Below are positions 1 to 7,456 of a stretch of 57,913 bases of DNA, one piece after another. The stretch comes from Candidatus Omnitrophota bacterium (GTDB taxonomy: Bacteria > Omnitrophota > Gorgyraeia > Tantalellales > Tantalellaceae). The translations under genes and the position numbers were made by a program. The stretch spans positions 1 through 57,913 of the forward strand of contig JADHWG010000005.1 in assembly GCA_016783605.1 (NCBI GenBank), given 5' to 3'. Each line of letters starts with the position of its first letter. Position 1 is the first letter of the stretch. Below the pieces are notes generated by a model, which saw only the letters and a program-made list of their open reading frames with translations, was not told where the DNA came from and did not search any database.

Positions 1-171
1 TATCTGATTAACTTGTTCGCCATTCAGAGGACCGAAAATCGATTCGGTTGCAAGATTTTCATGAGAAAAACAGACGTTTTCAAAACAAAGCATAAACACC
101 AAAAGCAGAATGATCCGCTTAAAAACGAACGTCTTGTAAGTATTTTTGTCTTTTTTGTAATTTTTTAACAT
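1..171 (-). CDS. N-terminus of a secreted protein (partial, runs off left edge)
   Basis: An open frame of 57 codons begins with ATG at 171 and continues past the left edge. A GAGGG ribosome-binding site lies a few bases upstream. The first 17 residues are polar and lysine-rich. They are followed by a hydrophobic stretch (about residues 20-35, IILLLVFMLCF) and a plausible signal-peptidase site near residues 34-37 (VCFS/H), so the protein is probably exported. I do not recognise the visible mature part. A good promoter lies 96-123 bases upstream, so it appears to be transcribed on its own. Function unknown. Confidence 0.6.
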   Translation of the reverse strand, partial: MLKNYKKDKNTYKTFVFKRIILLLVFMLCFENVCFSHENLATESIFGPLNGEQVNQI

Positions 172-566
172 TTTACCCTCGAAAACGCATATTTTTGTCG
201 CAATAGCCACTTAGATCCCGCTCGTGACCTGTTTTTTGTCTAATCCTAATGGAAATACAAGATATTAGTATAACATAAACAGCAATTAAGTCAAGAGAAA
301 GTTTGTTTGAAGTATAATGTGACAGTGGGCATACTTATGCCATACCTCTCGAACAAAAGAGATCTCTATAAAACCTTCCCAAATTATTGGTAAAAATGCC
401 GGGGTTTAATGGCACGATGGGATATAACTTCTTTCAACAGCATGGGTTATAATGATAAGTCTTTTCACCGAAAGGGTTAAATCTTTACAATATCTTACAA
501 AAATTATAACAAAAAAAAAGAGTTCACCTTGAATAGGCGCTAATTGGGCACATAAACACATGATTT
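172..566. other. Non-coding stretch between the left-edge gene and the ImmA-type gene
   Basis: About 395 bases without a credible gene. It holds the promoter and leader of the left-edge gene and a short palindrome (GGCATA-CT-TATGCC, 328-341). The rest is AT-rich sequence with no repeat family member and no clear terminator. Confidence 0.5.
267..294 (-). promoter_or_regulatory. Sigma70-type promoter for the partial secreted protein
   Basis: On the minus strand, TTGACT (289-294) and TATACT (267-272) are separated by 16 bases. The predicted transcript has an untranslated leader of roughly 90 bases before the ATG at 171. I did not recognise a riboswitch in it. Confidence 0.5.
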
Positions 567-1163
567 TTATACATCAAACTCTATTTGTTCTTTTAGACCA
601 AGCACTCGAAACCTATGATAAATCGCCAATGGGCTAACGTTGAAAAGGTTTGAAAGGTGCCTAAAAAGTGAACCACTATTAAGCACAGGAACACTTGTTG
701 CATATTTTAAACTTTTTTTTCTAAATAAGTCGCTTGGCATTAAAATAGCTCCCCCCAGATGTTTTGCGTCCATATCCATTTTTGCATATTCTTTGGCAGA
801 TATTTTGCCATACGCATCCATATAATCCTCGGGAGTTTTCACTCCGTCAAATATGTTTTTATGAAGCACATAATGACCAATCTCTTCCGCAACCGTAAAT
901 CGATAGCGTTTTTCGAACAGATCTAAATCCATAAGTTTTTGATCTACATAAATTTTTTCCAAAGATAATGCCAAATATCCATGCAATCCATACCGTTCTT
1001 CTAATTCTGAAAAAGGATAAATACCAATTTTTAAATCAGCTTCCGCTATAACATCTATTTCTATTGGAAAAGAATTTTTCGGCTTGTGAAAATTATCAAG
1101 AAACACTTCTGCAAACGTTTCCAATTCTTGATGGGTATAAAATTTGATAGGAAGATTCGACAT
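567..1163 (-). CDS. ImmA/IrrE-family (COG2856) metallopeptidase-like protein
   Basis: A 198-residue protein of the ImmA/IrrE family. Members are zinc-dependent proteases that usually cleave or modulate a partner XRE repressor. The core motif is visible at about residues 92-99 (AEEIGHYVLH). The canonical HExxH reads EExxH here, so the first histidine ligand is glutamate; this variant may keep or lose metal binding. The ATG directly follows the TGA of the XRE gene, so the two are translationally coupled. The arrangement matches XRE-ImmA pairs found in mobile elements and toxin-antitoxin-like loci. Family assignment is firm; activity is inferred. Confidence 0.8.
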   Translation of the reverse strand: MSNLPIKFYTHQELETFAEVFLDNFHKPKNSFPIEIDVIAEADLKIGIYPFSELEERYGLHGYLALSLEKIYVDQKLMDLDLFEKRYRFTVAEEIGHYVLHKNIFDGVKTPEDYMDAYGKISAKEYAKMDMDAKHLGGAILMPSDLFRKKSLKYATSVPVLNSGSLFRHLSNLFNVSPLAIYHRFRVLGLKEQIEFDV

Positions 1164-1544
1164 TCATTTTCTCTTTCTGATGTCCTTTATTAATTTTTCA
1201 ATTTCTGTTCGTGTTAGTTTTTCATTTTTTATTGTCCGAGCCATAACTGGAAGTTCCTGTAAAATATTGTTCTCAATAAAATACTCTTTTACATCGGCGG
1301 GCAATTCTCCGGGATGTGCTGCTACGTCAAATAATTTTTCATATTCACTTGAACCTTTTTTCAGTTTTAGCGCTTTTGCAATTTTATGCAAAAATTCCAC
1401 CCCATGCGGAACTTTGTGTCTTCCACTTTCAAGATGGCACAGATTAGATGGTAACATATCAATTAACTTTGCAAATTGCCTCAAACCTATTCTTTTTTCA
1501 AGTCTTAGTTTGCGCACGTACTCTCCAAAAGTTAATTTTTTCAT
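1164..1544 (-). CDS. XRE-family transcriptional regulator (partner of ImmA-type protease)
   Basis: A 126-residue protein with an N-terminal XRE helix-turn-helix (about residues 8-60: FGEYVRKLR, then LRQFAKLIDM and the ESGRHKVP recognition region) and a basic C-terminal tail. The start is supported by a near-perfect site AAGGAGGTGAGTC just before ATG. It is expected to bind the two palindromes immediately upstream and repress its own operon, with the ImmA-like product relieving repression. It is unrelated in function to the dcw operon behind it. Confidence 0.85.
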   Translation of the reverse strand: MKKLTFGEYVRKLRLEKRIGLRQFAKLIDMLPSNLCHLESGRHKVPHGVEFLHKIAKALKLKKGSSEYEKLFDVAAHPGELPADVKEYFIENNILQELPVMARTIKNEKLTRTEIEKLIKDIRKRK

Positions 1545-1949
1545 GACTCACCTCCTTCGCGTAGAACACTATTGTAAATATTTTACAACACCCTCAAGAT
1601 TAGTTTACATTGATTACAATTCAATGTCAATAAGCATACATAAAAAGTTTTATCACTAATTTATAACTTATTTGACTGGCAATGGTTAAGCTTTTGTTAA
1701 AGCACAAAAAGCCTGTCTCACTTCCTCTTTTGTCCTTTCCCCGGCAAATTGTCATTCTATACAATTTTCTTTCCATTGTTTCGTTTTTACTAATTCACTT
1801 TTCAATCTAAGTTTCCTTAAAAACTCAAAATATTTCTAATTCCACCTACGAGATGAAATTGGGGTGTACGTGGTATTCGTAGTAAATATTTGGAATTTTA
1901 CTCATAGTTCCTTTTAATTTATGAGGGGTACAAGAAGGACGGTTGTTTG
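1545..1949. other. Gap after ftsA: XRE promoter plus sequence without a gene; no ftsZ
   Basis: About 405 bases. The right part of the XRE promoter region lies at 1572-1630. A lone copy of the CCTACGAG repeat family is at 1839-1859. No open frame, terminator or remnant of ftsZ was found, although ftsZ is the expected neighbour downstream of ftsA. Confidence 0.5.
1572..1630 (-). promoter_or_regulatory. Promoter and two operator palindromes of the XRE-ImmA operon
   Basis: On the minus strand, TTGACA (1625-1630) and TAAACT (1602-1607) are 17 bases apart. A perfect inverted repeat, ACATTGA-N7-TCAATGT (1607-1627), fills the space between the two boxes. A second, TTGTAAA-TAT-TTTACAA (1572-1588), lies just downstream of the expected transcription start. 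The geometry is that of an autorepressed promoter. Confidence 0.65.
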
Positions 1950-3002
1950 TTAGAAGTATTTATCGATGAATTTTATGGTTCCGGAGAAAAATCTTTTTAG
2001 GGCGCCGATACAAATGTGGTTTTTTTGGTTTTCGCTCGTGAGGTAATCCAATACTCCCAGCGGCGCGGAATACCCGGCTCTTTCAGGGGGGAGCTCTTCA
2101 TAATCTTTTCGGGCGCAAACTCCGGCAACAATCGGTACGTTAAAAAACTGTTCGGAGAACTCTATTAGTTCTTCAAAAAGAGCGCCGGAGCCGGCAACTA
2201 TAATTTTCTGCACCTTTTCCCATTCACACAATTTTGTACCTTCGGAATATAAATTTTCTAACACACTTCTTTCAACAATTCCGTTCCCCGAGACATATTT
2301 ATCCGTCCCGTACGAAAAAACCCGGCAATCGGCCAATGTCCCGCGATCAAAAAGCATAATTTCGGTTAGGTTTTTGTGTAAGTTAAATATTGCCGTAACC
2401 ATATTCTTGTCTTCATCATTTAAAAACCGATACGAAGAAGCAAGGCCGGAAAAAACAAAACCGGCCGGAACAAATCCCGCGTGAGCGATACATTTTGACA
2501 TGTTATTTAAAACGGACGAATTTATTGTCAGAATATTTACATCAACACCTAATTTCACGCCATCAAGATCCATCGGATTTTTAATGCCTTTTTCGCTATC
2601 AATATAAAATTCGCGCGCTATCTTATGTAAAGGCTCTTTATCCAAAGGGATCTTCACGGTCGAGGCAATATCTATACACCTGGCGATATCACGCTGGCGC
2701 ACTTCTCTTCCATATTTTGAAAGAAGCACCACGCCGCTTGAAGATATCCGATCTATCGACGCGGAAGTAACAGCCGCGTAAACATCAGATGCCTTTTTCC
2801 CGGTTTTTTCAGTCAGTTTATTAAGAACTTCCGATATTGAACCGGAAGCTTGGACAACATCTGAAATTATTCCTCCGCTAAAGGCCTCTGATTTTACTCG
2901 CGCGAAATCTTCAAAAACGCAAGATCCGTTCTTTCGCCACCTTGCCATAACCGCGGAGACCTCCCCGCGGCCGGCATTAATAACAGCAACATATTTTTCC
3001 AT
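1950..3002 (-). CDS. ftsA: FtsA-like cell-division protein with degenerate ATP-binding motifs
   Basis: This 350-residue protein is the last gene of the dcw operon. The FtsA signature region is clear: KNPMDLDGVKLGVDVNILT (about 141-159) and AGFVPAGFVFSGLASSYRFL (about 175-194) align with the 1C domain and interdomain segment of FtsA. The C-terminus ends in a basic, aromatic helix (KRFFSGTIKFIDKYF) like the FtsA membrane anchor. The actin-fold nucleotide motifs are not intact. Phosphate-1 reads INAGRGE instead of (D/E)IGT, phosphate-2 reads IFNLHKN instead of DIGGGT, and the stretch before the adenosine motif is about 70 residues shorter than in E. coli, which removes much of subdomain 2B, the FtsZ-binding part. 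An AGGG site precedes the ATG. Identity as an FtsA homologue is firm; a conventional ATPase role is doubtful. Confidence 0.85.
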   Translation of the reverse strand: MEKYVAVINAGRGEVSAVMARWRKNGSCVFEDFARVKSEAFSGGIISDVVQASGSISEVLNKLTEKTGKKASDVYAAVTSASIDRISSSGVVLLSKYGREVRQRDIARCIDIASTVKIPLDKEPLHKIAREFYIDSEKGIKNPMDLDGVKLGVDVNILTINSSVLNNMSKCIAHAGFVPAGFVFSGLASSYRFLNDEDKNMVTAIFNLHKNLTEIMLFDRGTLADCRVFSYGTDKYVSGNGIVERSVLENLYSEGTKLCEWEKVQKIIVAGSGALFEELIEFSEQFFNVPIVAGVCARKDYEELPPERAGYSAPLGVLDYLTSENQKNHICIGALKRFFSGTIKFIDKYF

Positions 3003-3057
3003 TAATCTACCCTATCATGTTTAATTCTCGCTCTTTTTGTTCCGCTTACCCCTAACC

Positions 3058-3109
3058 CCACCTACGAGGTGGAACAAAGGTGAACCTCGATTCCACCTAC
3101 GAGGTGGAA
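3058..3109. repeat. Two CCACCTACGAGGTGG palindromes between ftsA and ftsQ
   Basis: Copies at 3058-3072 and 3091-3109 of the family whose core is CCTACGAGG. They are followed at about 3125-3157 by a degenerate direct repeat of the GAAACATGAAGCGTGTAAC type. They lie inside the operon and are expected to be transcribed as small hairpins. Confidence 0.7.
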
Positions 3110-3164
3110 CAAAATTGGTTCTTTCGTGAAACATGAAGCGTGTAACATGAAACGTGTACATCGC

Positions 3165-3965
3165 TTATCGAAACGACAATACCGCGGCTTCAAATCTTAG
3201 ATCTATGTATTTCAAATCCTTAATGTTCAGTTCCGGGTCATTCAATATTTCTTTCAATGAATCGATCTTTCTCACAAAATTGTCTTTGCCCACTTTAACC
3301 ACAACGCCGGATATGCTCAATTGAATGTTATTGCGATCGTGAACGTTTATAAAATCTATGTTCTTTGTGTCAACATCGCCTTTTTTAGACAAACCTCGAA
3401 TAAGAAGCAGAGCCCTGCTTAACGCTCCATTTTTTATTCGGTCTCCCTTTCCCGGCGTTTTTAGAAAGAAATTTATACCCTTTATCATCACTATTTCTTC
3501 CATGCTTTGGCCGACCGCGAGCACTATTCCTTCGGAATCAACAACCACTCCGCCGACCGAATCGATCACAGCGACAGGTTCTCTCGGAACAATATCAAAT
3601 TCAAGCATATTGGGAAAATTCCTCCGTATTTCTATTTCTTTAAATTGAGGGAAATCATCTTTCGTGATCACCTGAATTTGTTTCAGATCCACGGTAAATA
3701 TGTTGCGTCCCAGATAAAACTCATTCAATTTATTCAAGTTTTCGTCAAAAGAATGCTCTGACTTCACATTTACACATATTTCTTTTATTTCGAACAATTT
3801 GCTATTATAAAAAAAGTGCCTTACTCCCAAAAAGATCCCGCCCGCAATGGCGAAAAGTATCACTAAGAACAGAACGATCCTTAAAAAATATGCTTGAGAC
3901 GAAATATAAACTTCTGAATATCCGCTTCCCTTTGACGAACGTGAGTTTGTCTTCTTTTTAGACAT
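3165..3965 (-). CDS. ftsQ: Cell-division protein FtsQ
   Basis: A 266-residue bitopic membrane protein. It has a lysine/serine-rich cytoplasmic tail (1-25), one membrane segment (about 28-49), then a POTRA-type domain starting FEIKEICVNV and including IRRNFPNMLEFDIVPREPVAVID, followed by the FtsQ C-terminal domain. FtsQ bridges FtsA/FtsZ-side and FtsL/FtsB/FtsI-side divisome proteins in the periplasm. Its place between ddl and ftsA is the classic one. A GAGGAGA-type site precedes the ATG. The N-terminal tail is short and the protein close to usual length. Confidence 0.85.
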   Translation of the reverse strand: MSKKKTNSRSSKGSGYSEVYISSQAYFLRIVLFLVILFAIAGGIFLGVRHFFYNSKLFEIKEICVNVKSEHSFDENLNKLNEFYLGRNIFTVDLKQIQVITKDDFPQFKEIEIRRNFPNMLEFDIVPREPVAVIDSVGGVVVDSEGIVLAVGQSMEEIVMIKGINFFLKTPGKGDRIKNGALSRALLLIRGLSKKGDVDTKNIDFINVHDRNNIQLSISGVVVKVGKDNFVRKIDSLKEILNDPELNIKDLKYIDLRFEAAVLSFR

Positions 3966-3998
3966 TCTCTTTTCTCCTCTTTTTAAATTTATTCGTTT

Positions 3999-4925
3999 TT
4001 ATCTTTTCAGCGACGAATAAAGCATTTTAACACATAACGAACAAAAATCCAAATCAGCCGCTTTTGCCGCCATCGGCAAAAGACTTTTTTCCGTAAGTCC
4101 GGGAATGGTATTTACCTCCAATACAAATATTTTTTCATCATCAGAGAGGATAAGATCCACTCTGGAAAACCCTCCGCACCCGAGAGCTCCATGCGCTTTC
4201 ATTGCGACCTGCTGAACTTTTGAATATACTTTTTCCTCAAGCACCGCCGGTACGCGATATGCTGTCTCATCCGACTCATATTTCGCGGTAAAATCATAAA
4301 CGCCTTGTTTGGTTATGATCTCTACGATCGGAAGCGCCGCGCGATCCATTATTCCAACGGTTAGTTCTCGTCCGTGAATAAATTTTTCGATAAGCACCTC
4401 ATCCGCGAACATAAAGGCTTTATCTATTCCTTCGGAAAAATCATCTTCCGAAAAAACAACGGAAAGCCCGATACTGGACCCCTCATATCTGGGTTTTATC
4501 ACACATGGAAAACCGATTTTCTCCGCGGTAATATTTTCACTTCTTCCTACCAGTCGGCATTTCGGCACCGTAAGAGCCGCGTTTTTGAATCTTTCTCTTG
4601 AGGAAAACTTGTCTAACGCCAGAGCCGACGAAACCGGATTGCTTCCTGTATACGTTATGTTACGCTTCTCCAACATACGCTGAACAGCGCCATCTTCTCC
4701 GAATTTTCCGTGTAAAGCGATAAACGCCACATCAATATCAGTTTCATCTATCAAAGATTCAAAATTATCCTCGCAAATATCACAAAAAATTGGTCCAAGT
4801 CCCGCGCCGGAAAGCGCGGCAAAAACGGCATTTCCACTTCTTAGACTAATTTCCCGCTCATTGGAACTGCCCCCCGCCAAAACCCCAATTTTGTACCCCT
4901 TTAACTTATCAATTTCACAATTCAT
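3999..4925 (-). CDS. ddl: D-alanine--D-alanine ligase
   Basis: This enzyme makes the D-Ala-D-Ala dipeptide used by MurF. The protein has 308 residues from the ATG at 4925. It opens with a Ddl N-terminal motif (YKIGVLAGGSSNEREISLRSG) and contains ATP-grasp motifs (KPRYEGSSIGLSVV; EVNTIPGLTEKSLLP). The open frame extends 23 codons further upstream, but that extension (VGSTYEGSTYEVV) is translated repeat sequence. ATG at 4925 has a GTGAGGG site eight bases upstream and starts the conserved domain, so it was chosen. Neighbours murB and ftsQ complete a standard cell-wall order. Confidence 0.93.
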   Translation of the reverse strand: MNCEIDKLKGYKIGVLAGGSSNEREISLRSGNAVFAALSGAGLGPIFCDICEDNFESLIDETDIDVAFIALHGKFGEDGAVQRMLEKRNITYTGSNPVSSALALDKFSSRERFKNAALTVPKCRLVGRSENITAEKIGFPCVIKPRYEGSSIGLSVVFSEDDFSEGIDKAFMFADEVLIEKFIHGRELTVGIMDRAALPIVEIITKQGVYDFTAKYESDETAYRVPAVLEEKVYSKVQQVAMKAHGALGCGGFSRVDLILSDDEKIFVLEVNTIPGLTEKSLLPMAAKAADLDFCSLCVKMLYSSLKR

Positions 4926-4938
4926 AGTTTTTCCCTCA

Positions 4939-5029
4939 CCCCCCAAAACAACCTCGTAGGTTGAACCTTCGTAGGTTGAACCTACGAGGTTCAACCTACA
5001 GGTTCAACCTACGAGGTTGTTTGGGGGGG
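4939..5029. repeat. Long inverted repeat of the CCTCGTAGGTTGAAC family between murB and ddl
   Basis: A 91-base element bounded by CCCCCCAAAACAACCTCG and its complement. It contains four head-to-head copies of a GTAGGTTGAACCT unit. It fills the murB-ddl gap exactly and abuts the murB stop codon and the ddl ribosome-binding site. Confidence 0.8.
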
Positions 5030-5932
5030 TTATAAAATTTCTATTTCGGGTTTTAAATTTATTTTAAAGACATTTTTTACTTTTTTTTGGATATCCTCCA
5101 TAAGCGCGATTACGTCGCCCGAGGAAGCTCCTCCGGTATTCACTATAAAATTTGCGTGTTTTCTTGAGACCATTGCCGCGCCGCGCCGCGCGCCTTTCAT
5201 GCCGGACTTATCTATTAACTCACCGCTTGAAGGGGAGCCTTTTCCCTGATTTTTAAATATGCATCCCAAAGTTTTCTCGGTTAAGGGCTGATTCCGAGTT
5301 TTTTCGCGGATGTAAGAATTAAACTTTTTCTCCAGAACCTCGGAGGGAACTTTTTCCAAACAAAACTCCGCTTGAACTATGATTTCCTCTCCGCCGAACG
5401 AAGATGAACGATATCCGAATTCAATTTCTTCTTTTCCCCTCGACACATATTTTCCTTGTTTATCTAAGATCAAAACTCTCAACAGTTTTTCACTAACGGC
5501 GTTTTTGTAAGAGGCATTCATTTTAACGGCGCCGCCAATCGTGGCGGGAATACCCGCGGTTCCCTCCAGTCCTCCCAATCCGCTCCGACAGCAAGTAATA
5601 ATAAGTTTTCCGAGACTTATTCCTCCTCCGGCCGTCACCACATTGTTCTTTATTTTTGATCCGCTAAAAAAATCGCCCGACAATTTGATAATAACACCGT
5701 CAAAACCCGCCTCGCGAACTAAAATATTGCTCGCGTTGCCGATAACTTTCATCTTTATTCCCGCGCGTTTCAAAAGATCAACGGTTTGGCGTAAAGTTTC
5801 CACATCCGTGACCTTTATCCACGCATTGGCATTTCCGCCGATCCCGATAGACGTTAGGCTTGAAACGGAATAATCAAAGAAAACATCCCCGCCGCATAAT
5901 TTTATCAATTTTTTTTGTAGTTCGCTATTCAA
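5030..5932 (-). CDS. murB: UDP-N-acetylenolpyruvoylglucosamine reductase MurB
   Basis: An FAD/NADPH-dependent reductase forming UDP-MurNAc in the cytoplasm; 300 residues. FAD-binding motifs are visible: GNASNILVREAGFDGVIIKL (about 61-80) and GLEGTAGIPATIGGAVKMNA (about 119-138). The catalytic proton donor, usually serine in a GS-FKNP motif, is cysteine here (TLGCIFKN). This substitution is known in other bacterial MurB proteins. The C-terminal motif ELIDKSGMKGARRGAAMVSRKHANFIVN is intact. AAGGTGAG precedes the ATG. It lies between murC and ddl, as in many dcw clusters. Confidence 0.93.
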   Translation of the reverse strand: MNSELQKKLIKLCGGDVFFDYSVSSLTSIGIGGNANAWIKVTDVETLRQTVDLLKRAGIKMKVIGNASNILVREAGFDGVIIKLSGDFFSGSKIKNNVVTAGGGISLGKLIITCCRSGLGGLEGTAGIPATIGGAVKMNASYKNAVSEKLLRVLILDKQGKYVSRGKEEIEFGYRSSSFGGEEIIVQAEFCLEKVPSEVLEKKFNSYIREKTRNQPLTEKTLGCIFKNQGKGSPSSGELIDKSGMKGARRGAAMVSRKHANFIVNTGGASSGDVIALMEDIQKKVKNVFKINLKPEIEIL

Positions 5933-5954
5933 TTAGCTCACCTTCATCATTCAA

Positions 5955-6066
5955 GGGCACGGCATGCCGTGCCCCTACGGATGACCTCGTGATGCGGGCA
6001 CATGCAATGTGCCCCTACATTTTAAATCAACCGGCCGCATGAGGGCACATGCAATGTGCCCCTACG
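5955..6066. repeat. Three adjacent GGGCAC-type palindromes between murC and murB
   Basis: One GGGCACGGCATGCCGTGCCC copy (5955-5979) and two GGGCACATGCAATGTGCCCC copies (5996-6018 and 6043-6066), all flanked by CTACG on the same side. The last copy overlaps the 3' end of murC and encodes its final residues. Confidence 0.85.
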
Positions 6067-7455
6067 AATTCGATCAATTATCTTACCTGAAACTTCTCTA
6101 ATGTCTCCGGCGCCGAGCACCAAAACCATGTCATCCTGTTTCGCTGTTTCGCGGATAAATTCCGGAATATCTTTTTTTCTTAAAAATACGACTTTCTCAA
6201 ATCGTGTTTTGTCCATGTCTCGACATATATTCTCGATTTTTATCTCTTCCGCGGCGGATTCGTCCGCGGAATATATATCCGTTAAAACAAGAATGTCCGA
6301 GGAATAAAAACAATTCGAAAATTCTCGTTTAAGATCTTTCGTCCGGCTATAGCGATGAGGCTGAAAAACGGAAATGATCCTGCCGGAAGTATTATATCTG
6401 CGAGCCGCGGTAATTACAGAATTTAGCTCCGTCGGGTGATGCGCGTAATCTTCAACAACTTTTACGCCTTTCGCGGTTCCAATAATATCAAACCTTCTTT
6501 TTACTCCGCTAAACGAATCTAACGCTGAGGCAATTTCCGCGGAGGAAAGGCCGATTTCAAGACACACTGAGACGGCCGCCAATATGTTCATCAAATTATA
6601 TCGGCCGATAAGGGAACTCGTAAACCGCCGGGATCGGGCGCCTTTCGCGTTCAGTTCAAACTCAATAAATTTATCAAACTTGACATGCTTTGCTGATACG
6701 TCAAACTCGCCGTCCAATCCAAAAGAGATCGTCCGCGCGCGGAGTTCCTCGCGAAAAGATCTTAGGATCGGATCCTCTCCGTTAAAAACAAAAAAACCGT
6801 CTTTTGAGATCCCCCGCGCGAATTCTTTATATGCTTCGGTAAGGTTTTCCATAGACCCGTAATGTTCAATATGCTCTCTTTCAATGTTTGTCACTACCGC
6901 GCATTTCGGGCGAATATTCCTAAAATATCCGTCGCTTTCGTCAATTTCAGCGACCGCGATCCAACCGCCGCCCAATTTCGCGTTGCCGTTAAACAACTCA
7001 ACCTCGCCTCCGATAATAACAGTCGGAGTTTTCCCGCATATATGCAAAATATGCGAAATAATAGAGGTCGTCGTGGTTTTCCCATGCGTTCCGGTAATGC
7101 CGACCGAAAGATCGTGCTCCAGGATGATCATTCTCAGGAGTTCCCCTCTTGAGATAATTTTCACCCCGAGCTTTTTCGCCTGAAGGATCTCGGGATTGTC
7201 ATTTCCAATGCAACTGGATCTTACCGCTATATCCGTATCGGGCGGGACATTGAGCGCGTCGTGTCCTTCAAATATAACTGAGCCCAACCGCTTAAGTTCA
7301 TCTGTAAGATCATTCAGTCTCAGATCCGAGCCGGTTATAATATGCCCTTTTGAAAGATATATCTTCGCCAAAGCGCTCATGCCGATTCCACCGATTCCTA
7401 TAAAATGAATGTTCTTCACGCGTTTGCCGTATATTTCAAGTCGATCAGCTGACAT
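6022..7455 (-). CDS. murC: UDP-N-acetylmuramate--L-alanine ligase MurC
   Basis: Adds L-alanine to UDP-MurNAc. Taking ATG at 7455 gives 477 residues. The dinucleotide-like GIGGIGMSALA (about 20-30) and P-loop TGTHGKTTTT (about 121-130) are intact, as are the middle-domain DESDGYF and C-terminal DYAHHPTE motifs. A longer upstream frame overlaps murG and does not look like MurC, so it was rejected. The natural end should be near IIDRIRR. The last dozen residues (GTLHVPSCGRLI) come from an inserted GGGCACATGCAATGTGCCCC palindrome. Enzyme identity is not in doubt. Confidence 0.93.
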   Translation of the reverse strand: MSADRLEIYGKRVKNIHFIGIGGIGMSALAKIYLSKGHIITGSDLRLNDLTDELKRLGSVIFEGHDALNVPPDTDIAVRSSCIGNDNPEILQAKKLGVKIISRGELLRMIILEHDLSVGITGTHGKTTTTSIISHILHICGKTPTVIIGGEVELFNGNAKLGGGWIAVAEIDESDGYFRNIRPKCAVVTNIEREHIEHYGSMENLTEAYKEFARGISKDGFFVFNGEDPILRSFREELRARTISFGLDGEFDVSAKHVKFDKFIEFELNAKGARSRRFTSSLIGRYNLMNILAAVSVCLEIGLSSAEIASALDSFSGVKRRFDIIGTAKGVKVVEDYAHHPTELNSVITAARRYNTSGRIISVFQPHRYSRTKDLKREFSNCFYSSDILVLTDIYSADESAAEEIKIENICRDMDKTRFEKVVFLRKKDIPEFIRETAKQDDMVLVLGAGDIREVSGKIIDRIRRGTLHVPSCGRLI

Positions 7456-7456
7456 A

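Noticed and set aside
172-266. A riboswitch in the leader of the left-edge gene
   Set aside because: I could not match the sequence to a known aptamer, and no convincing stem was found by eye.
5541-7183. Long plus-strand frames opposite murB and murC, and similar frames elsewhere
   Set aside because: They are antisense shadows of recognisable genes with no ribosome-binding sites or recognisable domains.
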